From the NCBI GenBank assembly GCA_002894665.1, contig NCRB01000008.1:1-64000 (forward strand): a stretch of DNA of 64,000 nt, read 5' to 3'. Both the position numbers and the translations under genes were made by a program. Numbering within the stretch: position 1 is the first letter of the stretch; every line of letters starts with the position of its first letter. Positions 33,756-41,550 of the stretch are shown here, piece by piece. The notes beneath the pieces are model-generated. The model had not been told where the DNA came from, made no database searches, and worked only from the letters and a program-made list of their open reading frames with translations. Source of the DNA: Salinivenus iranica. GTDB lineage: Bacteria; Bacteroidota; Rhodothermia; Rhodothermales; Salinibacteraceae.

Positions 33756-34313
33756 ATGTCGCCCCCTCCGCCCCTGTCAAAGCCCGTCTCCGCCTCCACG
33801 TGCATGATGACCGAGATCGTGTTGCCGAACGACACGAACGGTCTCGGCAACATGATGGGGGGTCGGCTGCTCCATCTGATGGACAAGTGCGCGGCCATCT
33901 CCGCCCAACGACACGCCAATCGGGTCTGCGTAACCGCCTCGGTCGACAACGTTGAGTTCCAGTCGGCCATTCAGGAGGGGGAAGTCGTCGTCATCGAGGG
34001 GCAGGTGAACCGGGCCTTTCACACGTCGATGGAGGTGGAACTGAACGTGTGGGCCGAAAACCCCCGCGAGGAAACACACCGCAAGTGCAACCGGGCCTTC
34101 TACACGTTTGTGGCGCTGGACGAGGAGGGCTCCCCGGTCGCCATTCCCTCCATCGAGCCGCAGTCGGAGGACGAGCAGGCCCGCTACGAGGGGGCCGCCA
34201 AACGACGCGACATCCGCCTCGTCCTGGCGGGTCGGAAAGACCTGGAGGACGCGGCCAGCCTCAAAGAGGACATGCTCTCGGCCCTGACGCCCTCGACCGA
34301 TGACGTGGACTGA
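33756..34313 (+). CDS. Acyl-CoA thioesterase, hotdog fold
   Basis: A 185-residue thioesterase of the YciA/BACH branch. The substrate-binding motif NGLGNMMGGRLLHLMDKCAAISAQRHA holds the conserved Asn and Asp of this family, followed by VTASVDNVEFQSAIQEGEVVVIEGQVNRAF and a strand RKCNRAFYTFVALDEEG. It hydrolyses acyl-CoA to free acid and CoA in the cytosol; chain preference is not predictable. An acidic C-terminal extension of about 35 residues follows the domain. The end overlaps the start of the next gene by 14 bases, implying translational coupling. Confidence 0.9.
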   Translation: MSPPPPLSKPVSASTCMMTEIVLPNDTNGLGNMMGGRLLHLMDKCAAISAQRHANRVCVTASVDNVEFQSAIQEGEVVVIEGQVNRAFHTSMEVELNVWAENPREETHRKCNRAFYTFVALDEEGSPVAIPSIEPQSEDEQARYEGAAKRRDIRLVLAGRKDLEDAASLKEDMLSALTPSTDDVD

Positions 34314-34794
34314 GGCGCTTCCCGCCCGCGTCCCCTCCTGCCGGCCGACTGGGCTGGTGCTTGTCGTCCTCCTCGGCCTGCTCCCCGCGGAGCCGTCGGT
34401 CGCCCAGCGCAGCGTAGGCACCACCACGTTTGGGGTGCAGGTCGGCCAGCCCGGCGGGGTCACCGGCAAGCTGTATCGGGCGTCGCCCATCGCCTACGAC
34501 GGCCTGTTCACGACCGATGGCAACGACTTCGTCTCGCTTTACGTTCATCGGCTGTGGGAACGGCCCCTTCCCGACTCCCTCGTGCACCTGTACGCCGGCC
34601 CCGGACTCCTTCTCGAAGGCCGGTCGCTGCAGACCACCCCGACCCCGCAATTCGGCCTGAGCGCCGAAGCCGGCCTCAACTTTTTCCTTAAACGCTTCGA
34701 AGTCTTTCTTCACGTTACGCCGTCGCTCCGCCTGTACCCCGATCAGGGAACGCGATGGGGCGGAAGCGTCGGCCTCCGCTACCGCCTCCACTGA
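34300..34794 (+). CDS. Small predicted outer-membrane beta-barrel protein
   Basis: A 164-residue exported protein. The signal region TGLVLVVLLGLLPAEPSVAQ lies after about 18 polar residues. The mature part alternates polar and hydrophobic residues in barrel-like strands: TTTFGVQVGQPGGVTGKLY, DFVSLYVHRLW, LVHLYAGPGLLLEG, PQFGLSAEAGLNFFL, FEVFLHVTPSLRLY and a last strand WGGSVGLRYRLH ending in an aromatic/His. This resembles OmpW/OmpA-like eight-strand barrels. The start overlaps the thioesterase gene and the stop overlaps the next start (TGATG), so the three genes are tightly coupled. No known function. Confidence 0.7.
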   Translation: MTWTEALPARVPSCRPTGLVLVVLLGLLPAEPSVAQRSVGTTTFGVQVGQPGGVTGKLYRASPIAYDGLFTTDGNDFVSLYVHRLWERPLPDSLVHLYAGPGLLLEGRSLQTTPTPQFGLSAEAGLNFFLKRFEVFLHVTPSLRLYPDQGTRWGGSVGLRYRLH

Positions 34795-35747
34795 TGCGTC
34801 CCCCTCTCTCCCCTTCCGACCTCGGCTCCATGCTGGGCACCCGCGTGCTCGTCACCGGGGCCAACGGCCTGCTCGGACAGGCCCTCGTCCGTCGCCTCGC
34901 GCGGGCCGACGAGATGACCGTGCTCGCAACCGCCCGCGACGACGCCCTCCGCCCCTCCATTGCGTGCGACTACCGCCCGATGGACGTCACCGCCCCCGAC
35001 GCGGTGGAGCACACGTTCGACGAGTTCGAGCCCGACGTGGTCGTCAACTGTGCCGCTCTGTCGGACGTAGCGGCCTGCGACACCGACCGGAACCGGGCCT
35101 GGGCGACGAATGCGCGCGCCGTCAAGCGCCTCGCCCGCCACTGCAACAACACCCGTGCCCGGCTGGTGCAGGTCTCGACCGACTTCGTCTTCAACGGCAA
35201 CCGCGGCCCCTACGACGAAACGGCCCGCCCCGACCCCGTTAACTACTACGGTCGCACCAAACTCGCGGCCGAAAACCACGTGCGGGAGGCCGGACGCGAC
35301 CGCTGGACGATTGCCCGCACGGTCCTGCTCTACGGCACCGGAACCAACCTCAGTCGGCAAAACGTCGTGCTGTGGATGATCAACCAGCTGCGGCAGGGCG
35401 AGCCCCTCCACGTCGTCACCGACCAGCGGCGCACGCCCACCTACGTCCCCGACCTGGCCGAAGGGCTGTACCGGATTCTCGATCGGGAGGCCACCGGCAT
35501 CTACCACCTGTCGGGGCCCGACCCCGTGTCGATCTACGAACTGGCCGGGGCCGTCGCCGACGTCTTTGGGCTGGACCCCGACCTGATCCACCCCGTCGAA
35601 AGCGACTCCTTCGACGACGCCGTGGAGCGCCCCCCGCACACGGGCTTCTCCCTCGACAAGGCCCGATCCGAGCTGGACTACGATCCCCACGGCCTCCGCG
35701 ACGGCCTGCGCGCCCTGCGCGATGCCCTGGCGTCGCAGGACCCGTAG
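34794..35747 (+). CDS. RmlD-like SDR oxidoreductase (dTDP-4-dehydrorhamnose reductase family)
   Basis: An extended short-chain dehydrogenase of about 317 residues. The nucleotide loop is VLVTGANGLLGQALVRRL. DVVVNCAALSDVAACDTDRNRAWATNARA and VQVSTDFVFNGNRGPYDETARPDPVNYYGRTKLAAE give the family signature, with the catalytic Y-x-x-x-K in YYGRTK. The second half (QRRTPTYVPDLAEGLYRIL, GIYHLSGPDPVSIYELA) matches RmlD. It may reduce a nucleotide sugar, but no other rhamnose genes are present here, so the substrate is open. The start at 34794 overlaps the previous stop; ATG 34830, just before the Rossmann strand, is an alternative. Confidence 0.87.
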   Translation: MRPPLSPSDLGSMLGTRVLVTGANGLLGQALVRRLARADEMTVLATARDDALRPSIACDYRPMDVTAPDAVEHTFDEFEPDVVVNCAALSDVAACDTDRNRAWATNARAVKRLARHCNNTRARLVQVSTDFVFNGNRGPYDETARPDPVNYYGRTKLAAENHVREAGRDRWTIARTVLLYGTGTNLSRQNVVLWMINQLRQGEPLHVVTDQRRTPTYVPDLAEGLYRILDREATGIYHLSGPDPVSIYELAGAVADVFGLDPDLIHPVESDSFDDAVERPPHTGFSLDKARSELDYDPHGLRDGLRALRDALASQDP

Positions 35748-35865
35748 GCCCTCGTGACGCACCGGGTTTTCGACGAGAGTTTGACGGAGCGGGTGGGCAG
35801 TGGACGTGTCGCCCGCTATGTTCAGTTTGTACACATCCCTCTGTTCATCGACCGGCGCCCACGCC

Positions 35866-37143
35866 ATGCTCGATATCGACGCCATCCGCTCCGATCCTCA
35901 GCGCGTCCGGGAGGCCCTCCGGGCCAAAGGGGCCGGCGACCCGGCCCTCGTCGACACGCTCCTGGAGGTGGACGAGGAGCGACGCGCCACCATCACCGAA
36001 CTGCAGGAGACGCAGGCCCGCCAGAACGACTTGTCGAGCGAGATCGGCGCGCTGAAGCGCGAGGGCAAGGACGAGGAGGCCCAGGAGCGAATTGAGGACA
36101 CCAGCCGCCTGAAGGAAAAAATTCAAGAGCTCGAAGATCGGGTCGATGACGTAAAGGCGCGGCAGCGGGACCTTCTCCTCAAAATCCCGAACGTCCCGCA
36201 CCCAAGCGTGCCGGTCGGGGCCAGCGAGGAGGACAATGAGGTGGAGGACACGATTGGGGAAAAACCCGCGTTCGACTTTGAGCCGGCGCCGCACTGGGAA
36301 TTGGCCGACACGCACGACCTGGTTGACTTCCAGCGCGGGGCGAAGGTCACCGGCAGCGGCTTTCCCTTTTACACCGGCCGGGGGGCCCGCCTGCAGCGCG
36401 CGCTCCTCAACTTCTTCCTCGATCGGGCGCGCGACCGAGGGTACAAGGAGATGCAACCGCCCAAGTTTATCAACCCCGAGAGCGCGGAGGGCACCGGGCA
36501 GCTCCCCGACAAGGACGACCTGATGTACCGGATTCCCCGGGACGACTTCTTCCCCATCCCCACGGGCGAGGTCCCGATGACCAACTTCCACCGGGACGAG
36601 ATTTTGGACGTGGACGACCTGCCGCTCAAATATTGCGCCTACTCCCCCTGCTGGCGCCGCGAGGCCGGCAGCTACGGCACCGACGTGCGCGGCCTCAACC
36701 GCCTGCATGAATTCGATAAGGTGGAGCTCGTGCAGATCGTGCACCCCGACGACAGCTACCGCGCCCTGGACGCCCTCCTCGACGACGCCGAGAGCGCCCT
36801 CGACGCGCTCGGCCTGCCCTACCGCCGCCTGCTCATGTGCACCGGCGACATGGGCTTTACCCAGGCCAAGAAGTACGACCTGGAGGTCTGGAGCGCCGGG
36901 CAGGAAAAATGGCTGGAAGTCTCCTCGGTCTCGACGTTCGAAGCCTTCCAGGCCCGCCGCATGCAGATCCGCTACCGCCCCGAACCGGAGGCCCGGACCC
37001 GCCTCGTCCACACCCTCAACGGCAGCGGCCTCGCCTTTCCCCGCGTCCTGGCCGCCCTGCTCGAAAACAACCAGACGGCCGACGGCCGCATCCGACTTCC
37101 CGATCCCCTCCGCGAGTACGTCGGCTTTGACTGGATCGAATAG
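35866..37143 (+). CDS. serS: Seryl-tRNA synthetase
   Basis: A 425-residue class II synthetase. The N-terminal antiparallel coiled-coil arm that grips the long variable arm of tRNA-Ser is at about residues 25-105 (rich in Glu, Arg, Gln). The catalytic domain has motif 1 around ALLNFFLDRARDRGYKEMQPPKFI, motif 2 SPCWRREAGSYGTDVRGLNRLHEFDKVE, and motif 3 LNGSGLAFPRVLAALLENNQ. The TGEVPMTN serine-binding loop is present. The earlier in-frame ATGs would add a hydrophobic stretch without family similarity, so 35866 is used. Strong acidic bias fits a halophile. Confidence 0.96.
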   Translation: MLDIDAIRSDPQRVREALRAKGAGDPALVDTLLEVDEERRATITELQETQARQNDLSSEIGALKREGKDEEAQERIEDTSRLKEKIQELEDRVDDVKARQRDLLLKIPNVPHPSVPVGASEEDNEVEDTIGEKPAFDFEPAPHWELADTHDLVDFQRGAKVTGSGFPFYTGRGARLQRALLNFFLDRARDRGYKEMQPPKFINPESAEGTGQLPDKDDLMYRIPRDDFFPIPTGEVPMTNFHRDEILDVDDLPLKYCAYSPCWRREAGSYGTDVRGLNRLHEFDKVELVQIVHPDDSYRALDALLDDAESALDALGLPYRRLLMCTGDMGFTQAKKYDLEVWSAGQEKWLEVSSVSTFEAFQARRMQIRYRPEPEARTRLVHTLNGSGLAFPRVLAALLENNQTADGRIRLPDPLREYVGFDWIE

Positions 37144-37184
37144 CCGCCCCTCAACGCCTACTCCTCCGCAGCCTCCCTCCGCGT

Positions 37185-37733
37185 ATGTCTCCCTCCGAGT
37201 CTGCCGTGTACGAACGCGGCGACGCCCTTGACGAGCTGGAGCTATCCACCGAAAACGACGCCCTCCCCGATCATCGTCTCGTGGAGCGATCCGACGTCTA
37301 TGAGTTCACGGAGGACGAGCACTGGGCATGGCTCATGTCGATCATGGAAGACGGCGCCGAGCTGAACCAGCACCTCGGCGACCTGCTGGATCGCGTGTAC
37401 GCCTGCGACCCGTCCTTCTACAGCCTCCGGGGGCGGAAGCGACTGCACGCCCTTCTCGACGAACTCAACGAGGCCCGCTCCTATGTGCAGGCCTACGAGC
37501 GGGACGTGGAGGAATTGACTTACGTATTCGCCAAAACGGGACAGATCGAAAACACGGCGGCCGACGGGGCCGAGCTCACCCTCTCGAGCGTCAAAACCAC
37601 CTATGACCGGGCCTACGACCTCTGCCTCTACAAGCTCGACCGCATGAGCAACGGCTGGATCACCGCGTCCAACTTTCTCATCAGCATCATTATGCTGGTC
37701 GTCACCATCCTCTTCTGGATGGAATTCCGGTAG
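37185..37733 (+). CDS. Tail-anchored membrane protein of unknown function
   Basis: A 182-residue acidic protein with one membrane segment at the extreme C-terminus (ASNFLISIIMLVVTILFWMEF), so the helical body should face the cytoplasm. The body is predicted largely helical: YEFTEDEHWAWLMSIMEDGAELN, LLDRVYACDPSFYS, LLDELNEARSYVQAYERDVEEL. I recognise no family. It follows serS by 41 bases on the same strand and may be co-transcribed. A terminator-like hairpin lies beyond it. Confidence 0.68.
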   Translation: MSPSESAVYERGDALDELELSTENDALPDHRLVERSDVYEFTEDEHWAWLMSIMEDGAELNQHLGDLLDRVYACDPSFYSLRGRKRLHALLDELNEARSYVQAYERDVEELTYVFAKTGQIENTAADGAELTLSSVKTTYDRAYDLCLYKLDRMSNGWITASNFLISIIMLVVTILFWMEFR

Positions 37734-37844
37734 CCCGCGTCCCCCCGATTCCGGCGTGGCCTGCGGGACACGAGACTCTCTTTTCAATACCGGTGGGGGA
37801 AAGACGGGCCGGCCCCCACCTTCTATCCCGAGACGCCACGCCTC

Positions 37845-37883
37845 CACAAAAGAAACGCAGCACCCGGCGGACCGGATGCTGCG
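37845..37883 (-). terminator. Intrinsic terminator for the large acyl-CoA dehydrogenase
   Basis: A 12-bp stem (arms 37872-37883 and 37856-37867) with loop TCCG is fully paired on the minus strand counting one G-U, and is followed by TTTCTTTTG. It lies about 30 bases past the dehydrogenase stop. The same palindrome also lies beyond the end of the convergent tail-anchored gene. Confidence 0.7.
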
Positions 37884-37912
37884 CTTGATCGTTCGTCCAG
37901 AAAAACAGCCGG

Positions 37913-40033
37913 CTACTGCGTGGCCTCCTCTTCCTCACCCGAGGTGGGCTGCTGGGGTTCGGCGGGCGCCCCGTCGCCACGCTCCCCCGATGGCACGCCG
38001 TCCGTCACCTCGTCGACGTCGAGGTCGGCGGTCTCTCCCGGCTTGCGGTCAATCTCGCGGGGGTCTTGGCCCTCACCGTCGAACTGCTGAATGTATTCGC
38101 TCGGCGGCGTCTTGCCCGCGTCGCGGCCCAGCGGACTGCCCTCGTGGATGTAGAACTCATCGTCGGGCAGGGTGTCGTTGTAGGAGCGTGCGGCCTCGGC
38201 GGCCTCCCGCATCGTCTCGTCCGCGTTGTCGGCCATCTCGCCGCAGTTGCGGTGGATTTCGTGTGCAAACCAGTCGAAGAGATACTCGAATGCGGCCCGA
38301 TCACGCTCAAACTCGGGGCCGTACTCGCCGCCCCGCAGCTGATCGTCCATCTTCGAGAGCGAGGCCGAGAGGGCAAACAGGAACATCGCGTTGTCCGCCA
38401 CGCGGGCCTGCTGGGCCTGATGCTTCACGATGTCCTCGCGCTCCCACTTGCTCACGAGCTTGAAGTAGTGCGAGTGCTTCTGGATCAGGTCCGAGAGCCG
38501 GTCGGCCTGGTCGCGAATGGCCGGGTGCACGTTTCGGATGTCCGGGGCGCTCGGCTTGAGGCCGAGGAACAACTGCCCGGCCAGCGGAAGCGCCTTGCTC
38601 ATCACCGTCGGGTTGGTCGCCGCCGTGAGGATGCGGCTCAGGTTGTCGCCAATCGACTCGTCGGTGTCCCATTCCAGGGCCTCCTGTACCGAAATCATCT
38701 GCTCGGCGAGCTGCTTGCCACCGTAGGCAAAGATGAAGCCCTGCATCACCTCGTTTGACCCCTCCACAATGCTGTGGATGCGGTTGTCGCGCCAGGCGCG
38801 CTCGACCTCGTGCTCGGTCATGTAGCCTTCTCCACCCATGATCTGCATCACCTCGTCAATCACCTTCCACCCGTAGTGCGAGCAGAAGACCTTGGTGATG
38901 GCCGTCTCCACCATGATGTCCTGATCGCCCCGATCCAGCATCCCGGTCATCATGTACAGCATGGCGTCCATCGCGTACGTGACAGCCGACATGCGGGCAA
39001 TCTTCTGCTGGACCAGCTCGAAGTCGGCGATGGGGCGGTCGAACTGGTAGCGCGTCTGCGCCCACTTGATGCCCTGCTCCTTCGTGGCTTTCGCGGCGCC
39101 GGTCACGCCCGCGCTCAGCGTGCAGCGGCCGTAGTTCAGGCACGAGAGCGCAACCTTCAGGCCGGCGCCCTCCTTGTGCAGAATGTTTTCCTGTGGCACC
39201 CGTACATCATTGAATCGAAAGCGCGCCTGCCACGTCCCCCGGATGCCCGTCTTGGCGCGGTTGTTCTCGAACACCTCCACGCCGTCCATGTCCGGCGTCA
39301 CGATGAGCGCGTTCACCCCCTTCTGCTCCAGCTCGCCCGTCTCGGGGTCGCGGACCATGTTTTTGCACATGACCGTGAACAGCCCGCTGAACGCCCCGGA
39401 GGTCGACCACTTCTTCTCCCCATTTAGAATGTAGTCGCCATCCTCCGTCTTCACCGAGAACGACTCCTGGTTGGCCGCGTCCGACCCCACGTTCGGCTCC
39501 GACAGGCAGAAGGCCGACACCTTCTCCCGCGCCACCATGGGCAGGTACTCTTCCTTCTGCTCGTCCGTCCCAAACATGACGAGCGCCTTGCACCCAATCG
39601 ACTGGTGCGCGCTCACGAGCACGGCCGTCGAGGCGCAGTAGCGCCCAATCATCTCCAGCACCCGGTTGTAGCTGGTGACCCCCAGCCCCAGTCCCCCGTA
39701 CTCTTCCGGGATGATCATGCCCATCACGCCCATGTCGAACAGGCGGTCGATCACCTCCTCGGGGATGTACTGCTCCCGGTCGATCTTGACGCGTGGGTGC
39801 TCGTTTTCGAGGTACTCTTCCAGCTCCTCCAGGAGCGCGTCGCACTTTTCCTTTTCCTCGTCGCCCTCGTGCGGATAGGGAAAGATGAGGTCCTCGCGGA
39901 ACCGGCCCCAGAACATATTCTTCATGAAGCCCATGTCCTCGGGCTCCGGCCCCATCATCGTCTCGATATTCTCGATCATCTTCTGATCTTCCTTCGAGAC
40001 GCCCTTAATGTTGCTTAAGCCTTGATTTGCCAT
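37913..40033 (-). CDS. Long acyl-CoA dehydrogenase with C-terminal extension
   Basis: A 706-residue FAD enzyme for the first step of fatty acid beta-oxidation. The N-terminal domain has VMGMIIPEEYGGLGLGVTSYNRVLEMIGRY. The flavin/substrate loop is AFCLSEPNVGSDAANQ and YILNGEKKWSTSGAFSGLFTVM. The helical domain has MQIMGGEGYMTEHEVERAWRDNRIHSIVEGSNEVMQGFI; Glu in VEGSNE is the likely catalytic base. A second helical domain of about 170 residues follows, as in VLCAD/ACAD9-type long enzymes, and the last 60 residues are disordered and highly acidic. Probably long-chain acyl-CoA. It is transcribed alone, divergent from pyrF. Confidence 0.93.
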   Translation of the reverse strand: MANQGLSNIKGVSKEDQKMIENIETMMGPEPEDMGFMKNMFWGRFREDLIFPYPHEGDEEKEKCDALLEELEEYLENEHPRVKIDREQYIPEEVIDRLFDMGVMGMIIPEEYGGLGLGVTSYNRVLEMIGRYCASTAVLVSAHQSIGCKALVMFGTDEQKEEYLPMVAREKVSAFCLSEPNVGSDAANQESFSVKTEDGDYILNGEKKWSTSGAFSGLFTVMCKNMVRDPETGELEQKGVNALIVTPDMDGVEVFENNRAKTGIRGTWQARFRFNDVRVPQENILHKEGAGLKVALSCLNYGRCTLSAGVTGAAKATKEQGIKWAQTRYQFDRPIADFELVQQKIARMSAVTYAMDAMLYMMTGMLDRGDQDIMVETAITKVFCSHYGWKVIDEVMQIMGGEGYMTEHEVERAWRDNRIHSIVEGSNEVMQGFIFAYGGKQLAEQMISVQEALEWDTDESIGDNLSRILTAATNPTVMSKALPLAGQLFLGLKPSAPDIRNVHPAIRDQADRLSDLIQKHSHYFKLVSKWEREDIVKHQAQQARVADNAMFLFALSASLSKMDDQLRGGEYGPEFERDRAAFEYLFDWFAHEIHRNCGEMADNADETMREAAEAARSYNDTLPDDEFYIHEGSPLGRDAGKTPPSEYIQQFDGEGQDPREIDRKPGETADLDVDEVTDGVPSGERGDGAPAEPQQPTSGEEEEATQ

Positions 40034-40294
40034 GGTACAGGGGGGATTGGTGACAGTGGCCTACCAGACGCGAGTGCCCACCGACAATCGGGGAGCGCGA
40101 GCACTCGGAGTAGGACGTGATATCGCGATGGAAGTGCTTCCAAAATCCAGGGGTGGTTCAAAGTCCGAGAACCCTCAGAGTTCCTGTGCACTGCCGCCCG
40201 GGGACGGCGCGGCGCCTCCTCCCACTGTTTGCGCCTGCCTGGGATGCTCGTCACATTACGGGTGCTCGGTTTTTTGCTTTCAGCCCGCCTCTCC

Positions 40295-41110
40295 ATGTCG
40301 TTCTCGTCCCGCCTCCGCCGCCTCCAAACGCAAAAGGACACGGTCGTCTGCGTAGGCCTGGACCCGGTCCCCGCCCGCCTCCCCGGCGCGCTGCGGGACG
40401 GCCGCCTGCCCACCGAGGCCGTCCGCACCTTCTGCGCCGACATCATCGAGGCCACGGCGCCGTACGCCTGCGCCTTCAAACCCAACCTCGCCTTCTTCGA
40501 AGCGCTGGGGCCGGCCGGACACACGGTGCTCGCGCAGGTCCTGGCGACCGTGCCCGACGACTGTCTGGTCGTGGCCGACGCCAAGCGGGGCGACATCGGC
40601 CATTCGTCCGAGGCCTACGCCCGGGCCCTGTACGACACGTTCGACGCCGACGCGTGCACCGTCTCTCCCTACCTGGGCCGCGACAGCCTCGCGCCGTTTC
40701 TGTCTGAAGCGGACCGCTGCGCGTTCGTGCTGGCCCGCACCTCCAACGACGGGGCCGCAGACCTGCAGGAGGCCTGCACCTGCGACGGCACGCCGCTCTA
40801 CCGGCACGTGGCCCGGACGGTGGCCGATTGGGACGACGCCGCGGAAGGGACCGCCGGGCTCGTGGCGGGCGCCACGGCCCCCGAGGCCCTGGCCGAGCTG
40901 CGCGAGGATGCGCCCTCGCTGCCCTTCCTCATTCCCGGCGTGGGCGCCCAGGGCGGCAACCCGTCCGCCGTCGTCGATGCGGCCCAGACCGACGACGGCC
41001 CCATCCTCGTCAACAGCAGCCGCAGCATCATATACGCGTCCGAGGGCGACGAGTACGCCGACGCGGCGGCGGACGCGGCGAAGGCGCTGCGGAACGCGCT
41101 CCGTGCTTAA
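40295..41110 (+). CDS. pyrF: Orotidine 5'-phosphate decarboxylase
   Basis: A 271-residue TIM-barrel enzyme of pyrimidine synthesis, of the longer type 2 branch. TVVCVGLDPVPARLP opens the barrel; CAFKPNLAFFEALG supplies the first Lys, and CLVVADAKRGDIGHSSEAYA holds the catalytic D-x-K-x-x-D array. SPYLGRDSLAPFL, LARTSNDGAADLQ and FLIPGVGAQGGN follow, and LVNSSRSIIYAS binds the phosphate. The frame is open 66 bases earlier, but ATG 40295 gives the normal start. The CRISPR array begins 157 bases beyond its end. Confidence 0.95.
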   Translation: MSFSSRLRRLQTQKDTVVCVGLDPVPARLPGALRDGRLPTEAVRTFCADIIEATAPYACAFKPNLAFFEALGPAGHTVLAQVLATVPDDCLVVADAKRGDIGHSSEAYARALYDTFDADACTVSPYLGRDSLAPFLSEADRCAFVLARTSNDGAADLQEACTCDGTPLYRHVARTVADWDDAAEGTAGLVAGATAPEALAELREDAPSLPFLIPGVGAQGGNPSAVVDAAQTDDGPILVNSSRSIIYASEGDEYADAAADAAKALRNALRA

Positions 41111-41267
41111 CATCGCATCACCGCCCCGGCCAGCTCTCTTGATTCTCCGGGCGTCAGGCCCGTCGTTGTGAACGCAGAGAGTCTCCCTCCGACAGAATGA
41201 CGGGACGTGGCGGGTGCCAGTAGCGCTCTCGCCAGCGTCTCGGTGTTCTCTGACATTCTGTAGCAGG

Positions 41268-41477
41268 GTAGCCCCGCATCCGCGGGGATAGACCCGACCC
41301 GCCCAAATACGTAGCCGATGCGATTCGGTAGCCCCGCATCCGCGGGGATAGACCCCAGCAGAAGGTAGAGGGTGGTCATGAGGCTGTGGTAGCCCCGCAT
41401 CCGCGGGGATAGACCCGGGTGTGTCCTGGGACAAGTGGGAAACGGTGTGGTAGCCCCGCATCCGCGGGGATTGAAAG
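41268..41477 (+). CRISPR. Mini CRISPR array, type I-E-like repeat, four repeats and three spacers
   Basis: Repeats start at 41268, 41328, 41389 and 41450. The first three are identical 28-mers beginning GTAGCCCCGCATCCGCGGGG and ending ATAGACCC. The fourth keeps the first 22 bases and then diverges to TGAAAG, the pattern of a leader-distal terminal repeat. Spacers are 32, 33 and 33 bases (41296-41327, 41356-41388, 41417-41449) and unrelated to each other. The palindrome GCCCCGCATCCGCGGGG(A) and the AUAGACCC 3' handle resemble type I-E repeats, which would put the leader on the left. The 157 bases to pyrF are not AT-rich, and no cas gene is in the window. Confidence 0.95.
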
Positions 41478-41550
41478 CATGAGACGTTATAAAGCATGAA
41501 ACGGTTGTGTCTACGGAGCAGCACCTCCTGCCGCTCGTCGTCTCGTGCCT

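Noticed and set aside
40280-41524. Open frame on the minus strand across pyrF and the CRISPR array
   Set aside because: It would translate the repeats; the array structure and pyrF explain the DNA.
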